Made by a program: the position numbers and the translations under genes | Notes under the pieces: model-generated | Databases searched by the model: none | What the model saw: the letters and a program-made list of their open reading frames with translations, nothing else | Told to the model about the DNA's origin: nothing | Origin: Tersicoccus solisilvae | GTDB taxonomy: Bacteria; Actinomycetota; Actinomycetes; Actinomycetales; Micrococcaceae | Assembly: GCF_014643255.1 (NCBI RefSeq) | Contig: NZ_BMJI01000003.1 | Location: 124,001 to 188,000 of the forward strand | Length of the DNA: 64,000 bases | Direction: 5' to 3' | Part shown: positions 8,320 through 19,124 of the stretch, one piece after another | Layout: each line of letters begins with the position of its first letter | How positions within the stretch are numbered: the first letter of the stretch is position 1

Positions 8320-9450
8320 ATGTCGGTCGAGAAGGTACTCATCGTCGGTGGAGGCTTCACCGGGCTGACGGCAGGAATTGCGCTGGCACGGCGCGGAGTC
8401 GCCGTCACGCTCGTCGAACGCGCGAAGGCGTGGGCCCGGGTCGGGCACGGCCTGACGATCCAGGGCAACGCGCTTCGGGTGTTCAAGGACCTGGGCGTGC
8501 TCGACGACATCATCGCCCGAGGGTTCCCGGAGGAGGACGGGGTGACCCTGTACTTCGCCGACGGTCGGACGATGTCGCATCTGCAGACCCCGCGCACCGG
8601 GGGCGACGACCTGCCCCCGACCATCGGCGTCCTTCGGCCCGACGTCCACGAGGTACTGGTGTCGAAGGCGGAGTCGCTCGGCGTCGAGATCCGCCTCGGC
8701 CAGGAACTGGCCTCCTTCCAGGACGACGGCACCGCGGCGACCTCCGTCCTGACGGACGGGACGACCGAGACCTGGGACCTCATCATCATCGCCGAGGGCA
8801 TCAAGTCGCGGACCCGGGCCGAGCTCGGCATCACCGAGGACCGCGCCCCGACCGGGCTGGGGATCTGGCGCGCGGTCACCGATCGCAAGCCGGAGATGCA
8901 CGGTGGGATCGCCTTTCCGGCGTCGGACGACGGTGGCGCGTACAAGGTCGGCTACACGCCGGTGAGCGCCACCCAGTGCTACGTCTTCGTGCTGTGCCGA
9001 CCCCAGCGCGTCGACAACGGTCTGGCTGATCACCAGGAAGTACGTAGACTGATGGAGAACTTCCACGGTGAGTTCGACTGGATCCGTGAGTCGATCGACG
9101 AGAACACGTTCATGAACTTCCAGCAGATCGAATGGATCTTCGTCGAGGGCCCGTGGCACCGTGGGCGCGTCCTGGCCATCGGTGAGGCCGTGCACGCCGT
9201 TCCGCCGCTGATCGCCCAGGGGGCCGCGCTGTGCCTGGAGGACGCGCTGCTGCTCGCCGAGCACATCACTGAGGACGGCGACCTTCAGACGCAACTGACC
9301 GCGTTCCACGACCGGCGCCTGCCTCGGATCAGGGGCGTCGTCGACGCCTCCCTGCAACTGGCGCACTGGGAGCAGAATCCGGGGACGCCCGACGCCGACC
9401 CCGGCCGGGTGATGGCGGAGTCCCTGCTCGCCCTGGTGGCCGCACCGTGA
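8320..9450 (+). CDS. FAD-dependent monooxygenase, PHBH/UbiH-like
   Basis: 376 residues. It is a class A flavin hydroxylase using NAD(P)H and O2. The N-terminal dinucleotide fold VLIVGGGFTGLTAGIALARRG is followed by ribose contact LVERA. The FAD phosphate region appears as AIGEAVHAVPPLIAQGAALCLEDA, with Glu in place of the usual Asp of the GD motif. GAGGAGAG lies 5-12 bases before the ATG. It is first in a five-gene rightward operon and its stop overlaps the next start (GTGA). It probably hydroxylates an aromatic or heterocyclic intermediate before ring cleavage. Confidence 0.9.
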   Translation: MSVEKVLIVGGGFTGLTAGIALARRGVAVTLVERAKAWARVGHGLTIQGNALRVFKDLGVLDDIIARGFPEEDGVTLYFADGRTMSHLQTPRTGGDDLPPTIGVLRPDVHEVLVSKAESLGVEIRLGQELASFQDDGTAATSVLTDGTTETWDLIIIAEGIKSRTRAELGITEDRAPTGLGIWRAVTDRKPEMHGGIAFPASDDGGAYKVGYTPVSATQCYVFVLCRPQRVDNGLADHQEVRRLMENFHGEFDWIRESIDENTFMNFQQIEWIFVEGPWHRGRVLAIGEAVHAVPPLIAQGAALCLEDALLLAEHITEDGDLQTQLTAFHDRRLPRIRGVVDASLQLAHWEQNPGTPDADPGRVMAESLLALVAAP

Positions 9451-10007
9451 CGTCGCATGCGCCTCGCCCCGGCTTCCGCGTTCCCCGGCGCATCGTCACG
9501 GGGCACGACGAGCACGGTACCTCCCTCATCGTCAGCGACGGACCGGTCCCGGTCACCCAGGAGCTTCCCGGCGACGGTGTCGCCTTCCACGAGATCTGGC
9601 TGACCGGAGAGACGCCGGCCCCGATCCACGCCGGACCGGAGGATCCGACCGCCGGTTCGGTCACGGTGCCCCCGCCCACGCACGGCACCCGCATTCGCAT
9701 CAACGAATTCCTGCCCGGCCACCTCGACGAGCGTGGCCTGCAGTCGCCCGTGCATCGCACCGAGTCGATCGACTACGGCGTCGTGCTCGACGGGGAGATC
9801 ACGCTGATCCTCGACGACAGCGAGGTCACGGCACGGGCCGGGGACATCGTGATCCAGCGCGGCACCGACCACGCCTGGGCCAACCGCGGGAACACGACAG
9901 CCCGCGTCGCATTCATCCTCGTCGGCGGCGAATACCAGGACGACGTCCTGCAGGCACTGCCCGTCGACGTGAGGCACGGTCTCATGCGCCACGGGCCGCG
10001 CGACTGA
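9447..10007 (+). CDS. Cupin-domain protein
   Basis: 186 residues from a GTG that overlaps the previous stop. One cupin barrel lies at about residues 100-170: motif 1 around SPVHRTESIDYGVVLDGE and motif 2 GDIVIQRGTDHAWAN. Only one or two canonical metal histidines are evident. Such proteins occur next to flavin monooxygenases and SDRs in catabolic operons and may be isomerases, dioxygenases or decarboxylation helpers. The exact function is unknown. Confidence 0.85.
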   Translation: MTSHAPRPGFRVPRRIVTGHDEHGTSLIVSDGPVPVTQELPGDGVAFHEIWLTGETPAPIHAGPEDPTAGSVTVPPPTHGTRIRINEFLPGHLDERGLQSPVHRTESIDYGVVLDGEITLILDDSEVTARAGDIVIQRGTDHAWANRGNTTARVAFILVGGEYQDDVLQALPVDVRHGLMRHGPRD

Positions 10008-10022
10008 GACGGAAGGAGAATC

Positions 10023-10439
10023 ATGCACATCGATCACGTCGGACTGTCGGTCGGCGACCTCGACGCCCAGCTCGCCTGGTACCAGGAGGCGTTCGGTTTC
10101 GCCGTCGCCAACCCTTTCGCCCTGGAATCGCTCGGACTGCGCGGCGCCTTCCTGCTCGGGCCGGACGACCTGGCGATCGAGCTCCTCGAACGCACCGGGT
10201 CCGTCCATCGGCGCCCGGCGACGTCCGCACCCGATGAACTCCTCGCCCAGGGCTGGGGTCATCTCTGCCTGCGGGTCGATGACATCACGGCCGTCTACCA
10301 GAGGCTCCTGGCCGCCGGTGCCGGTCCGGTCAGCGGCCCCGCGCCGTCACCGGAGCCGGGCGTTCGCTTCGCTTACCTGACGGACCCGGAGGGCAACTTC
10401 ATCGAGCTCGTGGACCGCGGCCGGCCGGTAAGCGCATGA
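10023..10439 (+). CDS. VOC (glyoxalase-fold) protein
   Basis: 138 residues, one complete VOC module pair. The four expected metal-ligand positions are present: His in HIDHVGLSV, Glu in LAIELLE, His in WGHLCLRV and Glu in GNFIELVD. This matches methylmalonyl-CoA-epimerase or glyoxalase I-like lyases and isomerases. AAGGAG lies before the ATG. It overlaps the next gene by 4 bases (ATGA). Its role in the catabolic operon is not defined. Confidence 0.87.
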   Translation: MHIDHVGLSVGDLDAQLAWYQEAFGFAVANPFALESLGLRGAFLLGPDDLAIELLERTGSVHRRPATSAPDELLAQGWGHLCLRVDDITAVYQRLLAAGAGPVSGPAPSPEPGVRFAYLTDPEGNFIELVDRGRPVSA

Positions 10440-11224
10440 GCGACATCGTCCTCCCAGGCCTGTCCGGCGACCAGTTCGTCGTGACCGGCGCGGCCGGTGG
10501 CCAGGGCGCCGAGGAGGCTCTGCTGCTCGCCCGCAACGGCGCGCACGTGATCGCTGCGGATATCCGCGATGGTGCCCCCGAGCTGCTCGCATCCGCCGCC
10601 GGACTGCCAGGCGTGGTCGAGTATCGACGACTCGACGTCGCCGACGAGGACGAGTGGGCCGCGCTGGCCGCCTCCCTGTCCGGGCGACGGGTGAAGGGAC
10701 TCGTCAACAACGCGGGCGTCACCTCCCGCGTCCGCATCGGTGCAGTCGAGCGCGCCGATTGGGATCGCGTGCTCTCGATCAACGTGACCGGCGCCATGCT
10801 CGGGATCCAGGCGCTGCTGCCGTTGATGGACAGGGGCTCCTCGATCGTCAACATCGGCTCGGCCGCCGGACTCACCGGTCACTACACCGCGGCGTACACC
10901 ACCAGCAAGTGGGCGATCCGCGGACTGAGTCACTCGGCGGCAACCGAGCTGGGTCCCCGCGGAATCCGGGTCAACCTCGTCCACCCTGGATACATCCACA
11001 CGGAGATGACCGCCACCGCACCGCCGACGTTCCTCGACGCGAACGTCGCGGTCGCTCCCCTGCATCGCGGCGGTCAGCCCGAGGAGGTGGCCGGCGTCGT
11101 GGTGTTCCTCCTGTCGGATGCGGCCTCCTACATCACCGGCGCCGAGGTCGGCGTCGACGGCGGCCAGTTCCTGTCCGGTGTCGCCACCTACCTGTCGGAC
11201 GCCGTCCGGCCGGAGACCTCCTAG
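10436..11224 (+). CDS. Short-chain dehydrogenase/reductase
   Basis: 262 residues, classical SDR. The cofactor motif is TGAAGGQG, the structural motif VNNAG, catalytic Ser in NIGSAAG, and catalytic Tyr/Lys in YTTSK. The C-terminal SYITGAEVGVDGGQ is typical. The acidic residue after strand 2 (AADIRD) points to NAD(H). It overlaps the VOC gene by ATGA and lies 8 bases from the hydrolase. It probably oxidises an alcohol or diol intermediate of the pathway. Confidence 0.9.
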   Translation: MSDIVLPGLSGDQFVVTGAAGGQGAEEALLLARNGAHVIAADIRDGAPELLASAAGLPGVVEYRRLDVADEDEWAALAASLSGRRVKGLVNNAGVTSRVRIGAVERADWDRVLSINVTGAMLGIQALLPLMDRGSSIVNIGSAAGLTGHYTAAYTTSKWAIRGLSHSAATELGPRGIRVNLVHPGYIHTEMTATAPPTFLDANVAVAPLHRGGQPEEVAGVVVFLLSDAASYITGAEVGVDGGQFLSGVATYLSDAVRPETS

Positions 11225-11232
11225 GAGCGCCC

Positions 11233-12423
11233 ATGTTCATGTACTTCCCCTCCAACTACGTGTGGAGCATGTCGGTTGTCGCCACGCTCAACAACGGCGG
11301 TTACATCGATGAGATCGACCGGGCGTGCAAGCCGGTGCTGCTGGCATCCCAGAACGGAGACGACGCCGGAACCGAGGAGCTCTACGCATCGTGGTCGTCC
11401 GTCGCCGATCGTCTGATCGCGAAGGCACAGCACGACGAGAGCCGCGGTCGACGGATAGGCGCAGGCGAGACGTACTACCGCGCCTCGCTGTACACCTCGC
11501 AGGCCGAGCGCCTGCAGTCACCGAAGTGGGAGGGCCGAAACGGGGCCTACCAGAAGTCGATCGATCTGCTGCTCAAGCACGTGGAGCTCTCGGGGGTGCC
11601 GCTGTCCGCGGTGGACATCCCGTACGCCCCAGCCGACGAGAACGTCGACGCGGCCCTGCCCGGCTACTTCTACCGCGCCTCGGGCCCGGGGCCGCATCCC
11701 GTGGTGATCCAGTGGAACGGACTGGATTCGACCAAGGAGATGATGTACTACTCGCAGTTCCCCCAGATGCTGGCCGAGCGCGGCATCTCGACGCTCATGG
11801 TCGACACCCCCGGCTCCGGCGAGGCATTGCGGCTGCGTGGATTGACCGCCCGCCATGACACCGAGATCTGGGCAGGGGCGATCATCGACTGGCTCGAGCA
11901 GAATGCCGACGACCTGGCCGTCGACCCCGAGCAGATCGGCATCGTCGGGTGGTCACTGGGCGGTTACTACGCACCGCGCGCGCTGGCCTTCGAGAAGCGC
12001 TTGAAGCTCGGCGTGGCGTGGGGGGCGAATCACCAGTGGGCGGAGGTCCAGGAAGGACGCCGTCAGCGTGAGGGCGAGAACCCCGTTCCGCACTACTGGG
12101 ACCACGTGTTCTGGGTGTGGGGCGCCTCCGACATGGAGGACTTCATCGAGAAGACGAAGGACATGCATCTGAACGGCGTGGCCTCCGAGATCACCGCGCC
12201 GCTGTTGATCACCCACGGCGTCGGAGACCGGCAGATCAACGTGAAGTACGCCCACCAGACCTACGAGCAGGCCACGAACAGTCCCAAGCGGGAACTGCGT
12301 CTGTTCGACGACCCCGAGGGCGGCACGGAGCACATCTCGATCGACAACATGCCCTATGTCGCCGGCATCATCGCCGACTGGGTCGCGGAGACCTTCGCCG
12401 AGGGGACGACCGCGCACGCCTGA
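11233..12423 (+). CDS. Alpha/beta hydrolase of the 2,6-dihydroxypseudooxynicotine hydrolase type
   Basis: 396 residues. A helical N-terminal region (about 1-130) precedes an alpha/beta-hydrolase core. The nucleophile elbow GWSLGGY lies at about residue 239, a downstream acid lies near THGVGDRQI, and a late His in GGTEHISIDN. Size and layout match C-C bond hydrolases such as 2,6-dihydroxypseudooxynicotine hydrolase of nicotine-degrading Arthrobacter, and FrsA-like proteins. It is last in the operon and ends before a strong hairpin. C-C cleavage of an acyl side chain is a reasonable inference; nicotine itself is not implied. Confidence 0.82.
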   Translation: MFMYFPSNYVWSMSVVATLNNGGYIDEIDRACKPVLLASQNGDDAGTEELYASWSSVADRLIAKAQHDESRGRRIGAGETYYRASLYTSQAERLQSPKWEGRNGAYQKSIDLLLKHVELSGVPLSAVDIPYAPADENVDAALPGYFYRASGPGPHPVVIQWNGLDSTKEMMYYSQFPQMLAERGISTLMVDTPGSGEALRLRGLTARHDTEIWAGAIIDWLEQNADDLAVDPEQIGIVGWSLGGYYAPRALAFEKRLKLGVAWGANHQWAEVQEGRRQREGENPVPHYWDHVFWVWGASDMEDFIEKTKDMHLNGVASEITAPLLITHGVGDRQINVKYAHQTYEQATNSPKRELRLFDDPEGGTEHISIDNMPYVAGIIADWVAETFAEGTTAHA

Positions 12424-12470
12424 ACCCGCGCTGACGCGCACCGGCGGGCCGGCACGCAGAGCACGCAGCA

Positions 12471-12516
12471 CACGACGGAAAGGGACCACGTATCGACGTG
12501 GTCCCATTCCGTCGTG
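12471..12516. terminator. Long hairpin after the hydrolase gene
   Basis: The arms CACGACGGAA-A-GGGACCACGT and ACGTGGTCCC-A-TTCCGTCGTG pair over 21 positions with one mismatch and a 4-base loop. It ends the monooxygenase operon and separates it from the IS110 remnant. There is no T-run. Confidence 0.75.
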
Positions 12517-12538
12517 CGCAGCGACGCTCCTATGGATG

Positions 12539-13536
12539 TCAAGCGGCGGCTGGTAGGTCTTGGGGGTTTTCGAGTTGCCGGTAGAGCTGGCGGGCGATGT
12601 AGCGCTTGAGGCAGCGTTTGATTTCGCGGTCGGTCTTGCCTTGGGTTCGGCGACGGTCGGCGTAGGCGCGAGTGTCAGGGTAGTAGGGCAGTCGGGAGAG
12701 CACGATCGTGTGCAGGGCCCGGTTCAGTTGGCGGTCGCCGGACCGGTTGAGGCGGTAGCGGGTGGTCTTGCCTGAGGATGCCGGGATCGGCGCGACGCCG
12801 GCGAGCATGGCGAAGGCGGCATCGTCGCGGACCCGGCCGGGGTGCGACCAGGCTGTCAGGACGGTGCCAGCCACGATCGGGCCTACGCCGCTGACCTGGA
12901 GCAGGTCGGGACGCCATGAGCGGACCAGCGCGCGGATGAGGCGCTCGTGCTCGTCGGCATCCTCGGTGAGGAAGGTGATCCGACGGGCCAGGGTGCGCAG
13001 CACCGACAGTGCCTCCCGGACCTCCACGTCACCGTTGGTGGTGGCTGGTCGGAGCCGGGTGGCGGTGGTGACCATGGCGGTGGTCGATTGGCCGCGGAAC
13101 CGGGCGCGGACCTTCTCCGGGGCGGTGATGACCAACGCCCGTAGTTGGCGTTGAGCGGTGCTCGCGGCCTCGACCGCAGCGCGCCGGGCCGTCAGGTGCA
13201 CCGCGACCGCGGCCCGCTCCGCACCGGTCTTGGGCCGGGCCAGACGGGTTCGGCTGAGGGCTTCGCGGGCGGCTCGCTCGGCGTCGATCGCGTCGGACTT
13301 GGCCCCGGCGCGGCGGTGGGCACGAACCGGGCGGTCCAGCTCGACGACCAGCTCTTCGGCGTCGGCCAGGTGCCGGGCGAGCCCGGCGCCATACCCGCCG
13401 GCCCCTTCCAGCGCCCAGGCCCGCAGCCCGGCGTGGGCTTCGGCCAGCGTGACCAGCTCGGCGTAGCCGTCGGGGTCGGTGCTGACCGTGGCGCGGGCCA
13501 GCACGGCGCCGGTAGAGGCGTCCAGCACCGCAGCGG
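12539..13536 (-). pseudogene. IS110-family transposase, N-terminally truncated
   Basis: About 329 residues remain. The C-terminal IS116/IS110/IS902 region has VSGVGPIVAGTVLTAW, FAMLAGVAPIPASSGKT and RYRLNRSGDRQLNRALHTI. The DEDD (RuvC-like) N-terminus is cut: the frame begins inside the first strand (FTAAVLDAST), so the first catalytic Asp of the GxD motif is gone. The cut lies exactly at the left end of the IS3-type element, so that insertion probably removed it. The readable frame opens with a GTG at 13528. A functional product is unlikely. Confidence 0.85.
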
Positions 13537-13911
13537 TGAATCGCCCCGGGTTTCGTGGAGGCTCGGTTAGTTGGATCGGACCTCGGTGAGGACCGGGTTC
13601 TGACGGTAGTGCTCCACGGGCTGTGATGCCCAGTGGTTGGTCTCGAGCTCGACGGGCGGTATGAGCCCGATCTCGCCGTGAAGGCGCCTGTGGTTGAACC
13701 AGTCGACGTACTCGGCGACGGCGATCTCGACGTCACCGACGTTCTTCCAGCCGCCGTTGGGGCGCAGGAGCGGGTTGCGGATGCACTCGGCCTTGAACAG
13801 TGAGTTCAGCGCCTCGGCCATGACGTTGTCGTAGCTGTCGCCCTTCGACCCGACGGACGCGACGGCTTCGGCTTCGGCCAGCCGCTCTGTGTAGCGAATC
13901 GCTCGATACTG

Positions 13912-15756
<1,845 letters not shown>

Positions 15757-16044
15757 TCAGCCGCTCCACAGTGCAGCGGGCGACCTGCACACCCTCGCGG
15801 TTGAGCTCGGCGTGGATCTTCCGGGCGCCGTAGACACCGAGGTTGGCCTTGTGGGCGGTCTTGATCTCGGCGACCAGCTCGGCGTCACGCACGGCTCGCG
15901 GCGACGGTGGGCGGGTCCTGGCGGCGTAGTAGGTGCTCGGGGCGATCTGCACGCCAGCGTCCTTCAGGACTGCGCAGATCGGCTCGACCCCGAACCGGTC
16001 GCGGTGCTGATCGATGTCGTCGACCAGCACCGCGGTGGGTGCCT

Positions 16045-16365
16045 CTACCTGATCTTGCGGTCGAGCTCCGCAGCCGCGAAAAAAGCCGCGCTCGTCTTCA
16101 AGATCTCGTTGGCTCGCCGCAGCTCGCGGACCTCGCGCTCGAGCTCGGCCAGCCTGGTCGCGTCGTCGGTGCTCATGCCGGGCCGCACACCGCCGTCGAT
16201 CTCGGCCTGCCGGACCCAGGTCCTCAACGCCTCCGGGTGGACCCCGAGCTGGTCAGCGACCCGCTTGATCGCCCCACGCGCCGACTCCGGGTCTCTCCGG
16301 GCGTCCATCGCCATCCGCGTGGCCCGCTGCTGGAGCTCGACGCTGTACTTCCTCGGTGCTGCCAT
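16045..16365 (-). CDS. IS3-family OrfA (transposase HTH subunit)
   Basis: 106 residues from the ATG at 16365; two more in-frame ATGs lie at 16374 and 16377. An HTH_Tnp_1-type helix-turn-helix (RGAIKRVADQLGVHPEALRTWVRQAE) is followed by a leucine-zipper-like region (LAELEREVRELRRANEILKTS) that pairs OrfA with OrfAB. The OrfB frame begins 12 bases after the stop and is in another frame, as expected for programmed frameshifting in IS3. Confidence 0.88.
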   Translation of the reverse strand: MAAPRKYSVELQQRATRMAMDARRDPESARGAIKRVADQLGVHPEALRTWVRQAEIDGGVRPGMSTDDATRLAELEREVRELRRANEILKTSAAFFAAAELDRKIR

Positions 16366-16420
16366 GACTCTCATCATCCTTCCCAGGACTGAGAGCCTCC
16401 ATCAGACCCGGGGCGATTCA

Positions 16421-16610
16421 GTTCAACCGGTTGCTCGTGGACGAGGTCCTCTACGCCCGCCCCTACGCCACCGAGACCGCCCGCCGGAGCGCCGTGGAAA
16501 CCTGGGTCAGCCACTACAACTACCATCGACCTCATACCGCCTGCAGCGATCAGCCGCCGGCCTCACGCGTCCCAGCCCGTGTCAACAACGTCACGCCCTC
16601 CTACAACTAG
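16421..16610 (+). pseudogene. IS481-type transposase C-terminal remnant
   Basis: An open frame of 62 codons (16422-16610) encodes FNRLLVDEVLYARPYA, then WVSHYNYHRPHTAC and QPPASRVPARVNNVTPSYN before TAG. The NYHRPHTACSDQPPASR segment is the usual IS481 transposase end. It has no start or catalytic core and abuts the right end of the IS3 element. It is a leftover of an older insertion in the same spot. Confidence 0.8.
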
Positions 16611-16635
16611 CGAACCGGTACGTCGACCCTCACAG

Positions 16636-17400
16636 TCAGCCCAGCACCGACCCTCCGCCGTCGACCACCAGGTTCACGCCGGTGATCCATGTGGCCTCGT
16701 CGGAAGCCAGGAACACGGCGGCGTTCACGATGTCGTCGGGTTGTCCCACGCGACCGAGCGGGATGCGGTCCCAGGCCGCCCGCATCGCGGGCGGCGGGTT
16801 GTCGACCAGGAACTTGGTCGCCGGCGTCTCGATGAACCCCGGTGAGATGCAGACGGCGCGGATGCCGTGTGGTCCGCCCTCGACGGCCAGCTGCTGCGTC
16901 AGGTTGATGACTCCGGCCTTCGCCGCGCCGTGCACGTTCTGCGGCATGAACTCCACGCCACGGGTTCCGGCGATGGAGCCGATGTTCACGATCGTCCCGC
17001 CGCGCCTCTTCAGGTGCTTCCAGGCGGCGCGGACGGCGTAGAAGACGATACTCAGTTCACCGCGCACGTTGAGCTCCCAGTCCTCGACCGCGAGCTCGTC
17101 GATGGGCCCGAAACGCTGCACGCCGGCATTGTTGTAGAGGATGTCGATGCAGCCATAGGCGGCGGCCGCCCAGTCGATCCACTCCGCAGCGGTCTCCGCG
17201 TCGCTCAGATCGACGGGAGCGTGGCCGGTGATGGCACCGCCCTCCTCCCGGACCATCCGCACCGTCTCCTCGAGCCCCTCGGCATGGAGGTCGCAGCCGA
17301 CGACCCTCGCGCCCTCCGCGGCGAACCGTCGCGCCGCCTCGCGTCCCATGCCCCCACCGATCCCGGTGATGACCGCCACCTTGTCCTGCAAACGTCCCAT
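16636..17400 (-). CDS. SDR oxidoreductase with His in place of the catalytic Tyr
   Basis: 254 residues. Motifs: TGIGGGMG cofactor loop, CDLHAEG (NAD-type acidic residue), YNNAG, Ser in NIGSIAG and C-terminal WITGVNLVVDGGG. At the YxxxK position the sequence is VHGAAKAG, so the usual Tyr is His while the Lys is kept. The DNA (GTGCACGGC) confirms it. Some SDR subgroups with this change may still act, but the classical mechanism is altered. It is divergent from the FAD oxidase across a region with two GATG-N5-YAT sites, so it is part of the catabolic cluster cut off by the insertion sequences. Confidence 0.85.
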   Translation of the reverse strand: MGRLQDKVAVITGIGGGMGREAARRFAAEGARVVGCDLHAEGLEETVRMVREEGGAITGHAPVDLSDAETAAEWIDWAAAAYGCIDILYNNAGVQRFGPIDELAVEDWELNVRGELSIVFYAVRAAWKHLKRRGGTIVNIGSIAGTRGVEFMPQNVHGAAKAGVINLTQQLAVEGGPHGIRAVCISPGFIETPATKFLVDNPPPAMRAAWDRIPLGRVGQPDDIVNAAVFLASDEATWITGVNLVVDGGGSVLG

Positions 17401-17463
17401 GGTTCTCCTTCTCGCGTTCTCTCATCTTGGCGAATGGGGGGGAATCCCGCCTCCGCCTCGACG

Positions 17464-17477
17464 GATGACTGGTATCC
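17464..17477 (+). promoter_or_regulatory. GATG-N5-YAT dyad, cluster site 4
   Basis: GATGACTGGTATCC in the SDR/FAD-oxidase divergent region. It is 51 bases (about five helical turns) from the near-identical site at 17515, so both could be bound on the same DNA face. Confidence 0.5.
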
Positions 17478-17514
17478 GGCCTCACCACGCCGCGCCCAGC
17501 GCCCAGCGGGCCGT

Positions 17515-17528
17515 GATGGCTGGTATCC
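17515..17528 (+). promoter_or_regulatory. GATG-N5-YAT dyad, cluster site 5
   Basis: GATGGCTGGTATCC, followed by ATGG so that ATGG-N7-CCAT also forms an inverted repeat. It is the second copy in the same divergent promoter region. Confidence 0.5.
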
Positions 17529-17620
17529 ATGGGATCGGGTGTCCGGTCCGGCCCGCTCTTCCTAGCCTCGGGAGTGGGTGCCGGTAGCGTCCTGCATCCG
17601 CCGAGCTTTCCAGGAGATCA

Positions 17621-19042
17621 ATGATGACTGCTGATGTCACCTTCAACGGGCGCCTGGTGCTCCCCTCCGATCTCGACTGGGAGGAGGCACGGGTGGGCCG
17701 CGTCTTCAACGGACGGCGCCCCGACAGGCAACCCGACGCCGTGCTGTTCGCCGCCACGGTCGACGACGTGCAGAAGGGCGTTCGCCTGGCGAAGGAACAC
17801 GGGTGGATCGTGTCCGTCCGCTCCGGCGGACACGCGTGGGCGGTGTGGAGCGTTCGCGACGGGGGTCTGCTGATCGACCTCGGGGCATTCCGGGACATGG
17901 CGTACGACGAGGACACGGGCATCGTCTCGGCGGGGCCGGCCACCAAGGGCGGCGACGAGCTGTCGCCCTACCTCGAGGAGCGCGGCCGCTTCTTCAACGG
18001 CGGGCACTGCCCCTCCGTCGGCATCGGCGGTTTCCTGCTGCAGGGCGGTCAGGGCTGGAACCAGCGGGGCTGGGGCTGGGCCGCCGAGTCGGTCGTCGCC
18101 ATCGACGTCGTGACCGCCGATGGTGAGCTGATCCGCTGCGACGCCGAGCACAACAGCGACCTCTACTGGGCCTCCCGGGGCTCGGGCCCCACCTTTCCCG
18201 GCATCGTGATGCGGTTCCACCTGGCGACCCGCCCGCTCTTCGGGCATCTGGCCCACACGGTGCACGCCTATGAGCTCGAGGACTTCGCCGAGGTCATGAC
18301 GTGGCTGTACGGGGCGCACCACCGCATCCCCGACAACGTCGAGATCGTGGCGATCTCCACGCCCGCACCGCTGCCGGACGGCACGGAGAGGCGCGTCCTC
18401 CTCGTGACCGGGGCGGGATTCGGCGACGACGAGGATCACGCCCGCGCCTCCCTCGCCGGGTTCAACGCGTGCCCGGTCATCGACCGCGCGATCTTTGTTC
18501 AGGACGCCGCGCCCTCCACCCTGGCCGAACACCGTGCACAGCAGGAGATGCAGAACCCGGAGCACTGGCAGTATGTCTGTGACAATGCGTGGATCGACGG
18601 CGAGAACACTCCGGAGGGGATCGCCGCGATGGTCGAGGGCATCCGACCCCTGTTCACCACGAACCCGACGGAACGGGGCTTCGCGATCTGGATGAGCAAC
18701 GCACCTCGCCGCGATCTGCCGGACATGGCCTTCTCACTGCACACCGACGCCTATGTCGCCGCCTATACCGTGTATGAGGACCCTGCCGAGTACGCACGCA
18801 ACCGGTCCTGGGTCGACGCGGTCTTCGCGCACGCCCAGCCCGTCACCGCCGGCCAGTACTTGGGCGACAGCGACATGACCAACCGTCAACTGCAGTTCAT
18901 GGCCCCGGAGAACTGGGAGAAGCTGAAGGGCATCATCGCCTCGCGTGACCCGGAGGGCCGCTTTCACCGCTATCTCGCCGCGGACCAGGAGACGTTGAAC
19001 ATCAATCACTGGGTACTGGAGCATCCTGCCCCGGTGTCGTGA
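17621..19042 (+). CDS. Berberine-bridge-type FAD-linked oxidase, probable bicovalent flavin
   Basis: 473 residues (471-472 if the second ATG is used; CAGGAG lies just upstream of both). The FAD-binding_4 domain has the His site RSGGHAW (about residue 68) and the Cys site NGGHCPSVGIGGFLLQGG (about residue 130), the pair that attaches FAD at both 8-alpha and 6-C positions in berberine-bridge-like oxidases. The C-terminal BBE segment includes RNRSWVDAVFAH and YLGDSDM. No signal peptide is seen, so it acts in the cytoplasm. Such enzymes oxidise amines, alcohols or sugars with O2 (for example 6-hydroxy-D-nicotine oxidase). The substrate here is unknown. Confidence 0.88.
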   Translation: MMTADVTFNGRLVLPSDLDWEEARVGRVFNGRRPDRQPDAVLFAATVDDVQKGVRLAKEHGWIVSVRSGGHAWAVWSVRDGGLLIDLGAFRDMAYDEDTGIVSAGPATKGGDELSPYLEERGRFFNGGHCPSVGIGGFLLQGGQGWNQRGWGWAAESVVAIDVVTADGELIRCDAEHNSDLYWASRGSGPTFPGIVMRFHLATRPLFGHLAHTVHAYELEDFAEVMTWLYGAHHRIPDNVEIVAISTPAPLPDGTERRVLLVTGAGFGDDEDHARASLAGFNACPVIDRAIFVQDAAPSTLAEHRAQQEMQNPEHWQYVCDNAWIDGENTPEGIAAMVEGIRPLFTTNPTERGFAIWMSNAPRRDLPDMAFSLHTDAYVAAYTVYEDPAEYARNRSWVDAVFAHAQPVTAGQYLGDSDMTNRQLQFMAPENWEKLKGIIASRDPEGRFHRYLAADQETLNINHWVLEHPAPVS

Positions 19043-19062
19043 GCGCCCCGTGGGAAGTCACG

Positions 19063-19101
19063 GCAGAGGGGCGGCGTGGATCCTCACGCCGCCCCCTCTG
19101 C
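19063..19101. terminator. Bidirectional hairpin between convergent genes
   Basis: GCAGAGGGGCGGCGTG pairs with CACGCCGCCCCCTCTGC with one bulge and a 6-base loop. It lies between the convergent FAD-oxidase and SnoaL genes. Confidence 0.75.
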
Positions 19102-19124
19102 GCTGCCGACTTCTGGTGCGTCAC

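Noticed and set aside
11233-12423. Assignment of the cluster to nicotine degradation
   Set aside because: The hydrolase and the bicovalent FAD oxidase resemble nicotine-pathway types, but the molybdenum hydroxylases and other specific genes are absent, so only a general ring-degradation role is stated.
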